A stretch of 64,000 nucleotides of DNA from Chitinophaga arvensicola (lineage in GTDB: Bacteria; Bacteroidota; Bacteroidia; Chitinophagales; Chitinophagaceae), in NCBI RefSeq assembly GCF_900110835.1, contig NZ_FOJG01000001.1, positions 1-64,000 of the forward strand, read 5' to 3'. A program made the position numbers and the translations under genes. The notes beneath the pieces were generated by a model, which searched no databases, was not told the origin of the DNA, and saw nothing but the letters and a program-made list of their open reading frames with translations. This document shows positions 52,270 through 61,367 of the stretch, piece after piece; position 1 is the first letter of the stretch, and the number at the start of each line of letters is the position of its first letter.

Positions 52270-52794
52270 CTACATTTCGGTGTAAAGTTCAATCAGTCCG
52301 TCCGGCAGGTTCAGGTGCACCACCTGGTTCTTCTTATCCACCTTTACGAGTGACTGTTCGTTTACCGGCAGCAGGGCTTCTTTTCCTTTGATAAACACCT
52401 TTACCAGTACCTGCATGGGCATTTCAATCACTTCTTCAATAGTGCCCAGGGGGCCGTATTGCTGGTCTTCCACCGCAAACCCGAGCAAAGCCAGGGGAGC
52501 GGAAGAAGCAGTTTGCTGTTTGAAATCTTCTTCCTGCAGGTATACCTGTGCCGGCATCAGTTTATGGGCAGCTTCCTTCGTATCGATGCCTTCCAGCTTG
52601 ATGTACACGCTTTCTGTGTCCTTCACCGTTACCTGTTGTACGAAGTAAGGTATAAAGCTGTTTTTCCTTTCTTCCAGGAAAATGACCGTCACGCCCTTTA
52701 AGGCGGATCTTTTCCCAAGGCTGTGCCTTAAAAGCAGATCCCCTTGCAGTCCATGCGCTGACGCAAGTTTACCGATACTGAAATAATTACTCAT
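52270..52794 (-). CDS. rimM: 16S rRNA processing protein RimM
   Basis: 174 aa. An N-terminal RimM beta barrel (SNYFSIGKLASAHGLQGDLL) and a C-terminal PRC-barrel (GPLGTIEEVIEMPMQVLVKV, LLPVNEQSLVKVDKKNQVVH). It helps maturation of the 30S head near S19. It is separated from rpsP by a strong terminator hairpin (52886-52923), and no clear promoter is visible before it, so expression may rely on read-through. Confidence 0.93.
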   Translation of the reverse strand: MSNYFSIGKLASAHGLQGDLLLRHSLGKRSALKGVTVIFLEERKNSFIPYFVQQVTVKDTESVYIKLEGIDTKEAAHKLMPAQVYLQEEDFKQQTASSAPLALLGFAVEDQQYGPLGTIEEVIEMPMQVLVKVFIKGKEALLPVNEQSLVKVDKKNQVVHLNLPDGLIELYTEM

Positions 52795-52885
52795 TTGTAG
52801 CTGTTCGCTTTTAGCTACCGGCTTTTGTGCGGCCTGGCAGCGGTATGCTGCCGGCGCAATCCGGTGACTTTTTGGATGGGCATTA

Positions 52886-52923
52886 AAAAAGGAAATATTT
52901 GCGGTTGCAAATATTTCCTTTTT
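52886..52923 (-). terminator. terminator between rpsP and rimM
   Basis: A perfect 17-bp stem (52886-52902 with 52907-52923), GGTT-type loop, ending in a T-run on the minus strand, 26 bases after the rpsP stop. It lies inside what is usually one operon. Confidence 0.85.
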
Positions 52924-52948
52924 CAGGTATTGTTAAAACGTTGCCGTT

Positions 52949-53416
52949 TTATGCTTCTGTACCTTCACCTTCTGCTGCTGGTGCTTCTGTCGCAGGAGCT
53001 GCCGGAGTGTCTTCTACCTTTCTTACGATTGGAGCAGCAATTCTGGCTTTCTTGTGACCGTCGCGGCGGGCAGAAACTTTTTGTTCGTGTTCAGCTTGCC
53101 ATTGTGCAAATTTCTGGTAAGCAGTAGGCTCGTCGAACAGGTTCAAAGTAACACCTCTTAACAGGTGTTTCAAATACAATACACCTTTGAATGACAAGAT
53201 TCTTCTAACAGTGTCAGTAGGTTGTGCACCTTTCTGCAACCAACGCAATGCCTTTTCGGTATCGATGTTGATGGAAGCTGGAACTGTTAAAGGATTGTAA
53301 GTACCAATTTTCTGGATGAATTTACCATCTCTTGGTGCGCGTGCGTCGGCTACTACGATAAAATAGAAAGGCCTCTTCTTCGCGCCATGTCTCTGCAGTC
53401 TGATTTTTACTGGCAT
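52949..53416 (-). CDS. rpsP: 30S ribosomal protein S16 with C-terminal extension
   Basis: 155 aa, of which residues 1-80 are the S16 core ([57 protein letters not shown]). The remaining ~75 residues form an extension, first basic and then Ala/Pro/Glu-rich ([19 protein letters not shown]). Such tails are common in Bacteroidota. It has its own full promoter (53470-53500) and its own terminator, so it can be made independently of ffh and rimM. Confidence 0.97.
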   Translation of the reverse strand: MPVKIRLQRHGAKKRPFYFIVVADARAPRDGKFIQKIGTYNPLTVPASINIDTEKALRWLQKGAQPTDTVRRILSFKGVLYLKHLLRGVTLNLFDEPTAYQKFAQWQAEHEQKVSARRDGHKKARIAAPIVRKVEDTPAAPATEAPAAEGEGTEA

Positions 53417-53469
53417 AAATAAGTCGAGTTATTTTTTGCGAGTTAGGAAATATTGTTTAATTAGGGATG

Positions 53470-53500
53470 CAAATGTAATCAGTAAGTTGATATTTGCAAA
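53470..53500 (-). promoter_or_regulatory. promoter of rpsP
   Basis: Minus strand TTTG (53497-53500), 19-base spacer, TACATTTG (53470-53477): a full consensus match in the ffh-rpsP gap; identical -7 box to tRNA-Glu copy 2. Confidence 0.75.
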
Positions 53501-53525
53501 AAAATTTTATGTCAATCTGATCCAG

Positions 53526-54851
53526 TTATCTCATCATTCCTTTCAAACCCTTACCACCACCGCCAAATTTATTCATCATCTTCATCATCTGGCGCATCTG
53601 TTCGAACTGCTTCATGAACTGATTGACATCCTGGATGTCTTTTCCGGCTCCTTTTGCAATGCGTTTACGGCGGCTTCCGTCGATCATATCCGGGTCGGCA
53701 CGCTCTGCCTTCGTCATGGAGTTGATCATGGCCTCAATGCCCTTAAAAGCGTCGTCGCTGATGTCCAGGTCCTTCACTGCCTTCCCTACTCCCGGGATCA
53801 TGCCCATCAGATCTTTCAGGTTACCCATTTTCTTGATCTGCTGTAACTGCTCCTTGAAGTCGTCGAAATCGAACTGGTTCTGGCGGATTTTCTTTTCGAG
53901 TTTCTTGGCCTGTTCTTCGTTGAACTGCTCCTGGGCGCGTTCTACCAGGGTGGTGATATCACCCATCCCGAGGATACGCTGTGCCATACGTTCAGGGTAG
54001 AAAACATCGAGGGTATCGAGTTTTTCACCCATGCTCACAAACTTGATAGGCTTTGCCACCGTGTATTTGATGGTAAGCGCCGCACCACCACGGGTATCAC
54101 CGTCGAGCTTGGTAAGTACCACACCGGTAAAGTCGAGGCGTTCGTTGAACGCTTTGGCAGTATTCACGGCATCCTGACCGGTCATCGAATCCACTACGAA
54201 CAGGATTTCCTGGGGTTTTACCGCAGCTTTCACAGCGGCTACCTCGGTCATCATGGCTTCGTCTACCGCCAGACGGCCGGCAGTATCGATGATGATCACG
54301 TTGAAGCTGTTGGCTTTAGCGTATTTGACAGCGTTTTCAGCGATCTGAACGGCATTTTTATTTTCCGGTTCGCTGTACACTTCTACGCCTATCTGCTCAC
54401 CCAGTACTTTCAGCTGGTCGATCGCCGCAGGGCGGTAGATATCGGCAGCTACGAGTAAAGGCTTTTTATTTTTCTTTGTTTTGAGGAAGCTGCTCAGTTT
54501 ACCGGAGAAGGTAGTTTTACCAGAACCCTGCAAACCGGCGATCAGCACTACAGTAGGATTGGTTTTGAGGTCGAATTCTGCCTCGGTACCGCCCATGAGT
54601 TCTGCCAGTTCATCCTTCACGATTTTAACCATGAGCTGTCCGGGAGAAATAGAAGTTAATACCTTCTCTCCCAGCGCTTTATCCTTTACTTTATCGGTAA
54701 ATTCCTTGGCTATTTTATAGTTCACATCCGCATCTACCAATGCACGACGGATCTCTTTAACGGTAGAGGCTATATTTATTTCGGAAATCCGGCCTTCGCC
54801 TTTAAGCTGTTTAAACGCGGAATCGAGTCTCTCTGATAATGATTCAAACAT
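53526..54851 (-). CDS. ffh: signal recognition particle protein Ffh
   Basis: 441 aa GTPase that binds signal sequences and 4.5S RNA to target membrane proteins. N domain residues 1-90; G domain with GLQGSGKTTFSGKL (P-loop), IIDTAGRLAVDEAMM, TKLDGDTRGGAAL and the MGEKLDTLDVFYPERMAQRI closing loop; Met-rich M domain from about 300 (MIPGVGKAVKDLD, RRKRIAKGAGKDIQDVNQFM, MRQMMKMMNKFG). Length is normal. It is upstream of rpsP on the same strand. Confidence 0.98.
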   Translation of the reverse strand: MFESLSERLDSAFKQLKGEGRISEINIASTVKEIRRALVDADVNYKIAKEFTDKVKDKALGEKVLTSISPGQLMVKIVKDELAELMGGTEAEFDLKTNPTVVLIAGLQGSGKTTFSGKLSSFLKTKKNKKPLLVAADIYRPAAIDQLKVLGEQIGVEVYSEPENKNAVQIAENAVKYAKANSFNVIIIDTAGRLAVDEAMMTEVAAVKAAVKPQEILFVVDSMTGQDAVNTAKAFNERLDFTGVVLTKLDGDTRGGAALTIKYTVAKPIKFVSMGEKLDTLDVFYPERMAQRILGMGDITTLVERAQEQFNEEQAKKLEKKIRQNQFDFDDFKEQLQQIKKMGNLKDLMGMIPGVGKAVKDLDISDDAFKGIEAMINSMTKAERADPDMIDGSRRKRIAKGAGKDIQDVNQFMKQFEQMRQMMKMMNKFGGGGKGLKGMMR

Positions 54852-54873
54852 TGTTGGTATTTTAAACGGACTG

Positions 54874-54881
54874 CAAAAGTA
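54874..54881 (-). promoter_or_regulatory. -7 element of ffh
   Basis: Minus strand TACTTTTG, exact -7 match, 22 bases before the ffh ATG; no -33 TTG at normal spacing. Confidence 0.4.
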
Positions 54882-54960
54882 TATTTTTTAGCGGAAAATG
54901 TCTTATTCCCGGTTAAACTGATTCTGCAGACCTGGCTGATTTACTTTACGGGGGCATAAA

Positions 54961-55013
54961 AAAGATTAGCGAAGACGGCGCTGGTGTTGTCGCAGCGGTC
55001 TTCGCTAATCTTT
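54961..55013 (-). terminator. terminator of rpoD
   Basis: A perfect 16-bp stem (54961-54976 with 54998-55013) around a 21-base loop, followed on the minus strand by a T-run. It lies about 80 bases downstream of the rpoD stop. Confidence 0.75.
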
Positions 55014-55090
55014 ATAAAATCTTACAAAACCTAAAAAACCTTATCGTGGAATCTATATGCTCAGATAACTGCTGAGCCAGGCAATATCCA

Positions 55091-55957
55091 CTATCCGAGG
55101 TAATTACGCAGTAATTTGCTCCTGGAGGTAGTTCTGAGTTTGGTAATGGCTTTGTCTTTGATCTGACGGACGCGTTCGCGGGTCAGGCCAAATTTTTCGC
55201 CGATATCTTCGAGTGACATGGGATGTTCAACGGCGATGCCGAAGTACAGCATAATCACATCTTTCTGACGATCTGTTAAAGTAGAGAGGGAGCGCTCGAT
55301 TTCGCGGCGGAGAGAATCGTGATGATCCAGTTCTTCGTCTGCGCTAACGGCATTTGGATTTTCGAGCACGTCCAGCAGGGAGTTGTCTTCTCCATCGATA
55401 AACGGTGCGTCCATGGAAACGTGACGGGCAGCAACGCCAAGGGTGGCTTCTACTTCTTCCGTGTTGATTTCGAGGATGGTAGCCAGTTCGTCGGGAGATG
55501 GTTCTCTTTCATATTCCTGTTCGAGCTGGGAGTATGCCTTGCTGATTTTGTTGCTGAGGCCTACTTTGTTCAGCGGGAGGCGGACAATCCTGGATTGTTC
55601 GGCCAGCGCCTGAAGGATCGATTGACGGATCCACCATACGGCATAGGAAATGAATTTAAAACCGCGCGTTTCATCAAAACGTTGAGCAGCTTTAATTAAC
55701 CCGAGGTTCCCCTCGTTGATCAGGTCACTGAGTGACAGGCCCTGGTTCTGGTACTGTTTCGCAACGGATACCACAAAGCGGAGGTTTGCTTTGGTAAGCT
55801 TCTCCAACGCTCTCTGATCGCCCTGCTTGATCCGGATAGCCAGGTTTACCTCTTCTTCCGGCGTAATTAAATCCACTTTCCCAATCTCCTGCAGATACTT
55901 CTCCAGGGATTGTGACTCCCTGTTGGTAATGGATTTAGTGATTTTAAGTTGGCGCAT
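55091..55957 (-). CDS. rpoD: primary RNA polymerase sigma factor RpoD/SigA
   Basis: About 288 aa, the short form of the housekeeping sigma factor found in Bacteroidota, without region 1.1. I start at the ATG at 55957 ([15 protein letters not shown], conserved); an ATG two codons earlier at 55963 is equally open. Regions 1.2/2 ([60 protein letters not shown]), region 3 and region 4 ([35 protein letters not shown] HTH as [15 protein letters not shown]) are intact. It recognises the TTTG/TAnnTTTG promoters seen throughout. It has a perfect promoter of that type itself and a terminator. Confidence 0.97.
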   Translation of the reverse strand: MRQLKITKSITNRESQSLEKYLQEIGKVDLITPEEEVNLAIRIKQGDQRALEKLTKANLRFVVSVAKQYQNQGLSLSDLINEGNLGLIKAAQRFDETRGFKFISYAVWWIRQSILQALAEQSRIVRLPLNKVGLSNKISKAYSQLEQEYEREPSPDELATILEINTEEVEATLGVAARHVSMDAPFIDGEDNSLLDVLENPNAVSADEELDHHDSLRREIERSLSTLTDRQKDVIMLYFGIAVEHPMSLEDIGEKFGLTRERVRQIKDKAITKLRTTSRSKLLRNYLG

Positions 55958-56016
55958 TGACATAGAGTCGGAACAGTTACAGGTTAATAAAAAGTTAAGA
56001 TTTGATGAATGCCTGA

Positions 56017-56047
56017 CAAAAATAACTTTTTTTAGATAGCCACCAAA
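56017..56047 (-). promoter_or_regulatory. promoter of rpoD
   Basis: Minus strand TTTG (56044-56047), 19-base spacer, TATTTTTG (56017-56024): a full consensus match about 60 bases before the start codon, suggesting autoregulated housekeeping expression. Confidence 0.72.
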
Positions 56048-56253
56048 AAAAATCTATTGTTTTTAAATCATTTCCAAATAAAATCGATTGATCATTAAGG
56101 GCTTGCAATTGTCGCGGAAATTCGCCACTATAAAGGCGAAGCAGGAAGCCCTCCCATATGTTTAATTTTAATATTTATTATAAATGTAATATATATAGAT
56201 TTACTTAGGTGTGTAAAGTTTTTGTGTATTCTATAAAAAAAAACCGTAAATTA
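56048..56253. other. AT-rich intergenic region
   Basis: Between the divergent rpoD and START-like genes, very AT-rich with runs of A and T; no coding frame, hairpin or RNA motif is evident apart from the two promoters at its ends. Confidence 0.5.
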
Positions 56254-56284
56254 TTTTGACAGAGTAAAATATTTTCTATAATTG
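56254..56284 (+). promoter_or_regulatory. promoter of the START-like gene
   Basis: TTTTG (56254-56258), 18-base spacer, TATAATTG (56277-56284), seven of eight matches to the -7 box, 37 bases before the ATG. Confidence 0.55.
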
Positions 56285-56320
56285 CAACTGGATGATATTG
56301 ATTTACTAATTATTTGAGAG

Positions 56321-56701
56321 ATGTCTAAGAAAGTGCTTTATGAGTTAGAATTTCCGGTAAGGTGCTCACCCGGTATCCTGTATGAATTCTTATCGACCCC
56401 TGCTGGTTTACAGGAGTGGTTTGCCGATAGGGTTGATTTCAGAGATAATGTTTTTTCCTTTTCGTGGAACGGCACAGCTGAAGAAGCTGAGGTGCTGGAA
56501 CAGGAGGAAGACGAGTACATCCGGCTGCACTGGACGCATGCTCCCAAAGAGGAATATTTTGAGTTCCGCATACAAATTTCTGAAGTAACGAATGAAACTA
56601 TCCTGATAGTAAAAGATTTCGCAGAGAAGAAAGAAGTGAAGGACCAAAGTCAGCTATGGGAATACCAGGTGAAAGATCTCTTCCACCGCATCGGCAGCTA
56701 A
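56321..56701 (+). CDS. START-like (SRPBCC fold) domain protein
   Basis: 126 aa. YELEFPVRCSPGILYEFLST, GLQEWFADRV and ILIVKDFAEKKEVKDQSQLW follow the START-like/AHSA1 pattern of a single hydrophobic-cavity domain. It probably binds a small hydrophobic ligand; the role is unknown. It is conserved in Bacteroidota. Its stop overlaps that of the convergent gene by four bases and no terminator separates them. Confidence 0.8.
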   Translation: MSKKVLYELEFPVRCSPGILYEFLSTPAGLQEWFADRVDFRDNVFSFSWNGTAEEAEVLEQEEDEYIRLHWTHAPKEEYFEFRIQISEVTNETILIVKDFAEKKEVKDQSQLWEYQVKDLFHRIGS

Positions 56702-57312
56702 GCCCCTTTATTGTCAAGCATATTGAGTAGCGTAGCATAGGCCTCCACTACATCAGTGATTATTTCGCCCCAATGACCGATCACGAAAGGTTTAGCCACT
56801 TTAATGAAATCGTTCCGGCTAACCAGCGTCTTCCACTCATCTAAACTGAAGGTGTTTATGAAGCAATAATTCCCATTTTCGAAGTCATGTTCCCAGGGAT
56901 TCTCCTGAATGTACACCTGAAATCCGGCCGCCGCCAATTTTGTGTAACTATTTTCCAGCTCCGTGCTGTAATAACGCTTTACGTTGCCTGCTAAATGCAG
57001 GGTAGCGCTGAAGTAATGCCCCCACCAGAACATCGTCCGGAAGGCAAATACATCTGATTTACTGAAATAACGTGGATAGTCCAGCATCACCCAGGGCAAT
57101 CCCTTATACTGCTCCCCTTTTGATATTTTCCCTCCCTGCATCAACCATTCCTGCTTAAAGGGGAAACTACTGTTACGGTCGTACGCCGCCAGTGCCTCCT
57201 GTAACCTGCCCATCAACGCCATTACCTTCTCTATTGCGCTGTTTTTCAGGCGAATAAAATGCGTGCTGCCTATGATAGACGCTTCTTCCGGCGTTAATTC
57301 AAAACTTTCCAT
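56698..57312 (-). CDS. conserved protein of unknown function
   Basis: 204 aa, no signal peptide or membrane segment, rich in Trp/Tyr/Phe (GLPWVMLDYPRYFSKSDVFA, FRTMFWWGHYFSATLHLAG). It resembles a helical Bacteroidota family I cannot name. It is convergent with the START-like gene, with overlapping stop codons, and divergent from the LptF/G permease gene. No function assigned. Confidence 0.6.
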   Translation of the reverse strand: MESFELTPEEASIIGSTHFIRLKNSAIEKVMALMGRLQEALAAYDRNSSFPFKQEWLMQGGKISKGEQYKGLPWVMLDYPRYFSKSDVFAFRTMFWWGHYFSATLHLAGNVKRYYSTELENSYTKLAAAGFQVYIQENPWEHDFENGNYCFINTFSLDEWKTLVSRNDFIKVAKPFVIGHWGEIITDVVEAYATLLNMLDNKGA

Positions 57313-57443
57313 ATAATTTTAACGGTATTTTCAGGTTCTCCTTAACACTCCTTTGTGAATTCGTGCTAACTTTACCGTTTAGGAGTACCCTGACCAGTAG
57401 CATACGAAGATCGGGATTCCATTTTTTTAATACCGCATTATCA

Positions 57444-58889
57444 GTGAAAAAACTCGACAAACTTATTATAAAAACCTTTCTGGGTCCCTTCATCGCCACG
57501 TTCTTCGTTACCCTGTTTGTGCTGGTGATGCAATTCCTCTGGAAGTATGTGGATGACCTGGTAGGTAAAGGACTGGACACCGGTGTGATTATTCAGCTCA
57601 TCGCCTATACCAGCGCTACCCTGGTAACCCTGGCCCTTCCACTCGCGGTATTGCTCTCTTCTATCATGACCTTCGGGAACCTGGGAGAAAGCTTTGAATT
57701 AGTGGCCCTGAAATCTTCCGGTATTTCCCTGTTGCGTTTTATCCGCCCGCTGCTGTTCGTATGCACGATTATCGGGGTGCTTGCCTTTCTGTTTGCCAAC
57801 TATGTGATTCCTGTAGCCAATCTTCAGGCCAAGTCGCTCCTCTACGATATTACCAACTCGAAACCCGCCTTTAACATCAAGGCAGGGGTATTTTATAAAG
57901 ATATTCCCGGCTATACCATCAAGGTAGCGCAGAAAGATAAAGACAACCAGACCATTCACCAGGTGATGATCTTTGATCATCAGAGTGGCGGCGGCGACCG
58001 GATCATCCTAGCCGAAAAAGGCCAGATGGTGCTTACCGCCAACAAACGTTTCCTCTATTTTATCCTGGACAACGGCTGGCGCTATGAAGAAAGAAATAAT
58101 CGCGGATATACTGTTCCCGGTGACATGATAAGACTGGGTTTCAAAAAATACAGCAAAGCATTTGATTTGAGTTCTTTCGCTTTCAGCCGCCTGAACATGG
58201 ATCTTTTCGCGTCTAACCAGCAAATGCTGAACGTAAGGCAACTGGATATGGCGATAGATTCTATGCAAAAAGCAGAGAATCAATTCAGTAAAACCGTAAA
58301 TTCGTACGTCACCGTTCGCTACCCATTCTTCAAATGGAAGGATACCGCCTGGGCAACCAGTGCTCCTCCGCTGAAAGTAAAGAGTTTTGAAGAAAGCATT
58401 CCGGAGAAAAATCGCCGGAGCGTGCTGGATAGGGCGGAACAAAATGTACGTGAAACACAGAGTTCCCTGGAACAGCCAACCCAGGAGTATGAGGATAAGC
58501 ACAGCCTGATCCTGATGCACAAAGTGGAGTGGCAACGTAAATTCACACTGGCGGCGGCCTGTATTGTGATGTTCCTGATCGGCGCCCCGCTGGGATCCAT
58601 TATCCGGAAAGGAGGATTGGGCACACCACTGGTGTTTGCGGTGATCTTTTTTGTGATTTTTAACGTATTTTTCATGATAGGCGAAAAGATGGCCAGGAGT
58701 GGCGTCATGTTCACCTGGTCGGGGATGTGGCTATCGAATATAGTCCTGCTTCCCATTGCAGGTTTCCTTATTGTTAAGGCTATGAATGATTCACAGCTTT
58801 TTAATAAAGAATATTATTTTCGCGTTATTCAGAATGTAAAAAAGTTCTTACAAAGATTTAGAAAGAAAGAAGTTCTTAAGGAGATTTAA
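57444..58889 (+). CDS. LptF/LptG family lipopolysaccharide export permease
   Basis: About 481 aa from the GTG at 57444 (VKKLDKLIIKTFLGPFIATF), where conservation begins; the frame is open from a GTG at 57363. Three N-terminal helices (FIATFFVTLFVLVMQFLW, ATLVTLALPLAVLLSSIMTF with the GNLGESFELVALKSSGIS segment, LLFVCTIIGVLAFLFANYVI), a large periplasmic beta-jellyroll region (about 120-360), and three C-terminal helices (FTLAAACIVMFLIGAPLGSI, VIFFVIFNVFFMIGEKMARS). It extracts LPS from the inner membrane with LptB. The middle charged segment (SFEESIPEKNRRSVLDRAEQ) is longer than in enterobacterial LptF. Confidence 0.92.
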   Translation: MKKLDKLIIKTFLGPFIATFFVTLFVLVMQFLWKYVDDLVGKGLDTGVIIQLIAYTSATLVTLALPLAVLLSSIMTFGNLGESFELVALKSSGISLLRFIRPLLFVCTIIGVLAFLFANYVIPVANLQAKSLLYDITNSKPAFNIKAGVFYKDIPGYTIKVAQKDKDNQTIHQVMIFDHQSGGGDRIILAEKGQMVLTANKRFLYFILDNGWRYEERNNRGYTVPGDMIRLGFKKYSKAFDLSSFAFSRLNMDLFASNQQMLNVRQLDMAIDSMQKAENQFSKTVNSYVTVRYPFFKWKDTAWATSAPPLKVKSFEESIPEKNRRSVLDRAEQNVRETQSSLEQPTQEYEDKHSLILMHKVEWQRKFTLAAACIVMFLIGAPLGSIIRKGGLGTPLVFAVIFFVIFNVFFMIGEKMARSGVMFTWSGMWLSNIVLLPIAGFLIVKAMNDSQLFNKEYYFRVIQNVKKFLQRFRKKEVLKEI

Positions 58890-58918
58890 AAACAACCTAC
58901 AATTTAAAACCTACAGAC

Positions 58919-59596
58919 TTGAAAACGCTGTTTACACTGTTCAGACAGAACGCTATGTTCTTTCTGCCCTTCCTGCTATGGCTAGTGGTGGGGGGAGTAA
59001 TGCTGGCCACCTACAGCCAACGGGACTTGTTTCTCAGTATTAACGGAGAACATTCCGAATGGGGTGATGTTATTGTAACAGGGCTTACGTACCTCGGTGA
59101 TGGGATTATGTTTGGAATAGTGCTGTTCCTGATGCTGGTAACACAGCGGTTCCGGCTATTCTTTATCGGGCTGGCAGTGCTCCTGCTGGTAACCATCATT
59201 GTACAGGTAGCCAAACATTATTTTAATGCGCCAAGGCCGATCAGCTATTTTGGCGACGAAACGGCCACACTGGTGCATACCGTGCGTTGGGTAAATGTGC
59301 ACAGCAGCTGCAGCTTCCCTTCCGGTCACTCAGCAGCCGCTTTTGGTATGTTTAGTTTTCTGGCGCTGATCATACGCAATAAAAAGCTGGGAATATTGTT
59401 AATAGCTATGGCGCTTTGTGCGGGCTACTCCCGTATTTACCTCGCACAACATTTCTTTGCAGATGTATATGTGGGTAGTATAGTAGGCACATTAAGCACT
59501 ATTATCGTATATGGATTTTTTAAATTCCGGGATACCACGTCATCTCCGGAAGTATGTTCAGAAGCACTATTACAGACTAATACAACAACTACATAG
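58919..59596 (+). CDS. PAP2 family membrane phosphatase
   Basis: 225 aa from a TTG at 58919; an ATG 12 codons inside (58955) is an alternative. Six membrane helices. The phosphatase signature is present: KHYFNAPRPISYFG, SCSFPSGHSAAAFGM and YSRIYLAQHFFADVYVG with the catalytic His. Members dephosphorylate undecaprenyl pyrophosphate or lipid A at the periplasmic face. It lies 29 bases after the Lpt permease and 73 before the glycosyltransferase, an envelope-lipid cluster. Confidence 0.92.
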   Translation: MKTLFTLFRQNAMFFLPFLLWLVVGGVMLATYSQRDLFLSINGEHSEWGDVIVTGLTYLGDGIMFGIVLFLMLVTQRFRLFFIGLAVLLLVTIIVQVAKHYFNAPRPISYFGDETATLVHTVRWVNVHSSCSFPSGHSAAAFGMFSFLALIIRNKKLGILLIAMALCAGYSRIYLAQHFFADVYVGSIVGTLSTIIVYGFFKFRDTTSSPEVCSEALLQTNTTTT

Positions 59597-59669
59597 CAAC
59601 GCATCATTACGAACAATTACGGACGGTCCCAACATCCCGTTCGTAATTGAATTTTTTTAAATACTGTCA

Positions 59670-61292
59670 ATGAAATACCTATTGATTGCCCTGGTGGCCG
59701 CTTTACTATTCATACCTTTTCTGGGTGCTGTACATTTATTTGACTGGGACGAGATCAATTTTGCCGAAGCAGCCCGTGAGATGATAGTAAGCCACAACTA
59801 CAGCCAGGTGCAGATCGACTTCCGGCCTTTCTGGGAAAAACCACCCTTATTTATCTGGATGCAGGTAGGCAGTATGTATCTTTTCGGTGTAAACGACTTC
59901 GCTGCAAGGTTCCCGAATGCCATCATAGGTATTGCCACATTGGTCAGCTTATTTGCTATCGGCAAAAAGACCGTAGACGAGAAATTTGGTTACTGGTGGG
60001 CACTGGTGTATGCCGGCTCCTGGTTGCCACACTTCTATTTCAAGTCGGGGATCATAGATCCTACATTTAACCTTTTTATTTTCCTGGCTATTTATTTTGC
60101 GTACCGTATCGGCTATAACCCGAAAACGTTGCGTATGGCTATATTCAGTGGATTGTTCCTCGGATTGGCCGTGTTAACAAAAGGACCCGTTGCCATCCTG
60201 GTGGCTTTACTCACCCTGCTGGTATACTGGATCTGGAACAAAGGCAAGATCAGTATCGGCTTTGCGCACCTCGGGTTAATTGCCCTGTTTGCCTGTATCA
60301 CCACCTTGTTGTGGTTCGGATACGAAATACTGACACATGGCTGGTGGTTTGTAAATGAGTTTGTAGCCTACCAGATCCGCCTGCTTACCACCGAAGATGC
60401 CGGTCATGGTGGTCCGTTCTTCTATCACTGGATTGTACTGCTGATCGGGTGTTTTCCGGCCAGTACTTTCCTCTTCACCTATTTACAGGGCAGGAAGAAA
60501 ACGATCTACACCACACCTGCTGCTACTGAATTGAAGGATTTTAAAATCTGGATGTGGGTATTGTTCTGGGTGGTACTGATCCTGTTCTCTATTGTGAAAA
60601 CAAAGATCGTTCACTATTCTTCCCTTTGCTATTTCCCGCTGTCTTTCCTGGCTGCCTGGCAGGTGTATAAATTATCGGAGGGTAAGCAACAACTACGGGG
60701 CTGGAATATCGCCCTGATCCTTTTTATTGGTATTGTACTCGGACTCGCTATTGCGGTGTTACCGCTGGTAGGTGTGTACAAGGATATGCTGATTCCGTAC
60801 ATCGGGGATAAGTTTGCCGTAGCCAATTTACAGGCGGAAGTGCCCTGGTCTGTGGCGGAAGCGGCTTATGGCGCCGGGTATATTATCCTGGTGATTGTCA
60901 GTGCAGTGCTGCTGATGCGTAAGCAGATCAGCAAGGGTTTGCTTTGTCTTTTTATCAGCTCTATATTAGTGATCCAGGTAACCGTAGTGCATTTTGTACC
61001 TAAGATAGAAGCTTATTCACAGCGTGCGGCGATCGACTACTTCATTTCACTGCAGGGCAAGGATGTGTATGTAAAAGCGTTGGGGTATCACAGTTATGCA
61101 CAGCATTACTATTCCAGGGAGCAGCCGCATTCGAATAAGAACTACTATAATGAAGACTGGCTCCTGAACGGGCAGATTGATAAACCAGCTTACTTTATTT
61201 GCCGCATTACGGATAGTGAGCCATACCGGCATCATCCAAACCTGGAAGTGATTGGTGAAAAGAATGGATTTGTGTTCCTGAAAAGAAAGTAA
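59670..61292 (+). CDS. ArnT-like integral membrane glycosyltransferase (family 39/83)
   Basis: 540 aa with 11-12 membrane helices. The N-terminal loop FDWDEINFAEAAREMIVSHN carries the catalytic acidic residues, followed by FRPFWEKPPLFIWMQ and FGVNDFAARFPNAIIG, typical of ArnT/PMT-type transferases that use a polyprenyl-phosphate sugar. A periplasmic C-terminal domain follows (about 440-540). It probably modifies lipid A or another envelope lipid; the PAP2 neighbour may recycle the lipid carrier. It ends at a 27-bp-arm terminator. Confidence 0.9.
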   Translation: MKYLLIALVAALLFIPFLGAVHLFDWDEINFAEAAREMIVSHNYSQVQIDFRPFWEKPPLFIWMQVGSMYLFGVNDFAARFPNAIIGIATLVSLFAIGKKTVDEKFGYWWALVYAGSWLPHFYFKSGIIDPTFNLFIFLAIYFAYRIGYNPKTLRMAIFSGLFLGLAVLTKGPVAILVALLTLLVYWIWNKGKISIGFAHLGLIALFACITTLLWFGYEILTHGWWFVNEFVAYQIRLLTTEDAGHGGPFFYHWIVLLIGCFPASTFLFTYLQGRKKTIYTTPAATELKDFKIWMWVLFWVVLILFSIVKTKIVHYSSLCYFPLSFLAAWQVYKLSEGKQQLRGWNIALILFIGIVLGLAIAVLPLVGVYKDMLIPYIGDKFAVANLQAEVPWSVAEAAYGAGYIILVIVSAVLLMRKQISKGLLCLFISSILVIQVTVVHFVPKIEAYSQRAAIDYFISLQGKDVYVKALGYHSYAQHYYSREQPHSNKNYYNEDWLLNGQIDKPAYFICRITDSEPYRHHPNLEVIGEKNGFVFLKRK

Positions 61293-61300
61293 TCTATAGT

Positions 61301-61359
61301 ATAGCTATATATGCAAAAAGCCCTTCCGGTCTGGAAGGGCTTTTTGCATATATAGCTAT
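61301..61359. terminator. bidirectional terminator with 27-bp arms
   Basis: Perfect arms 61301-61327 and 61333-61359 with a 5-base loop, AAAAAGCCCTTCC core and TTTTT on both strands; between the glycosyltransferase and the convergent superoxide dismutase gene. Confidence 0.92.
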
Positions 61360-61367
61360 TTAAAAAA

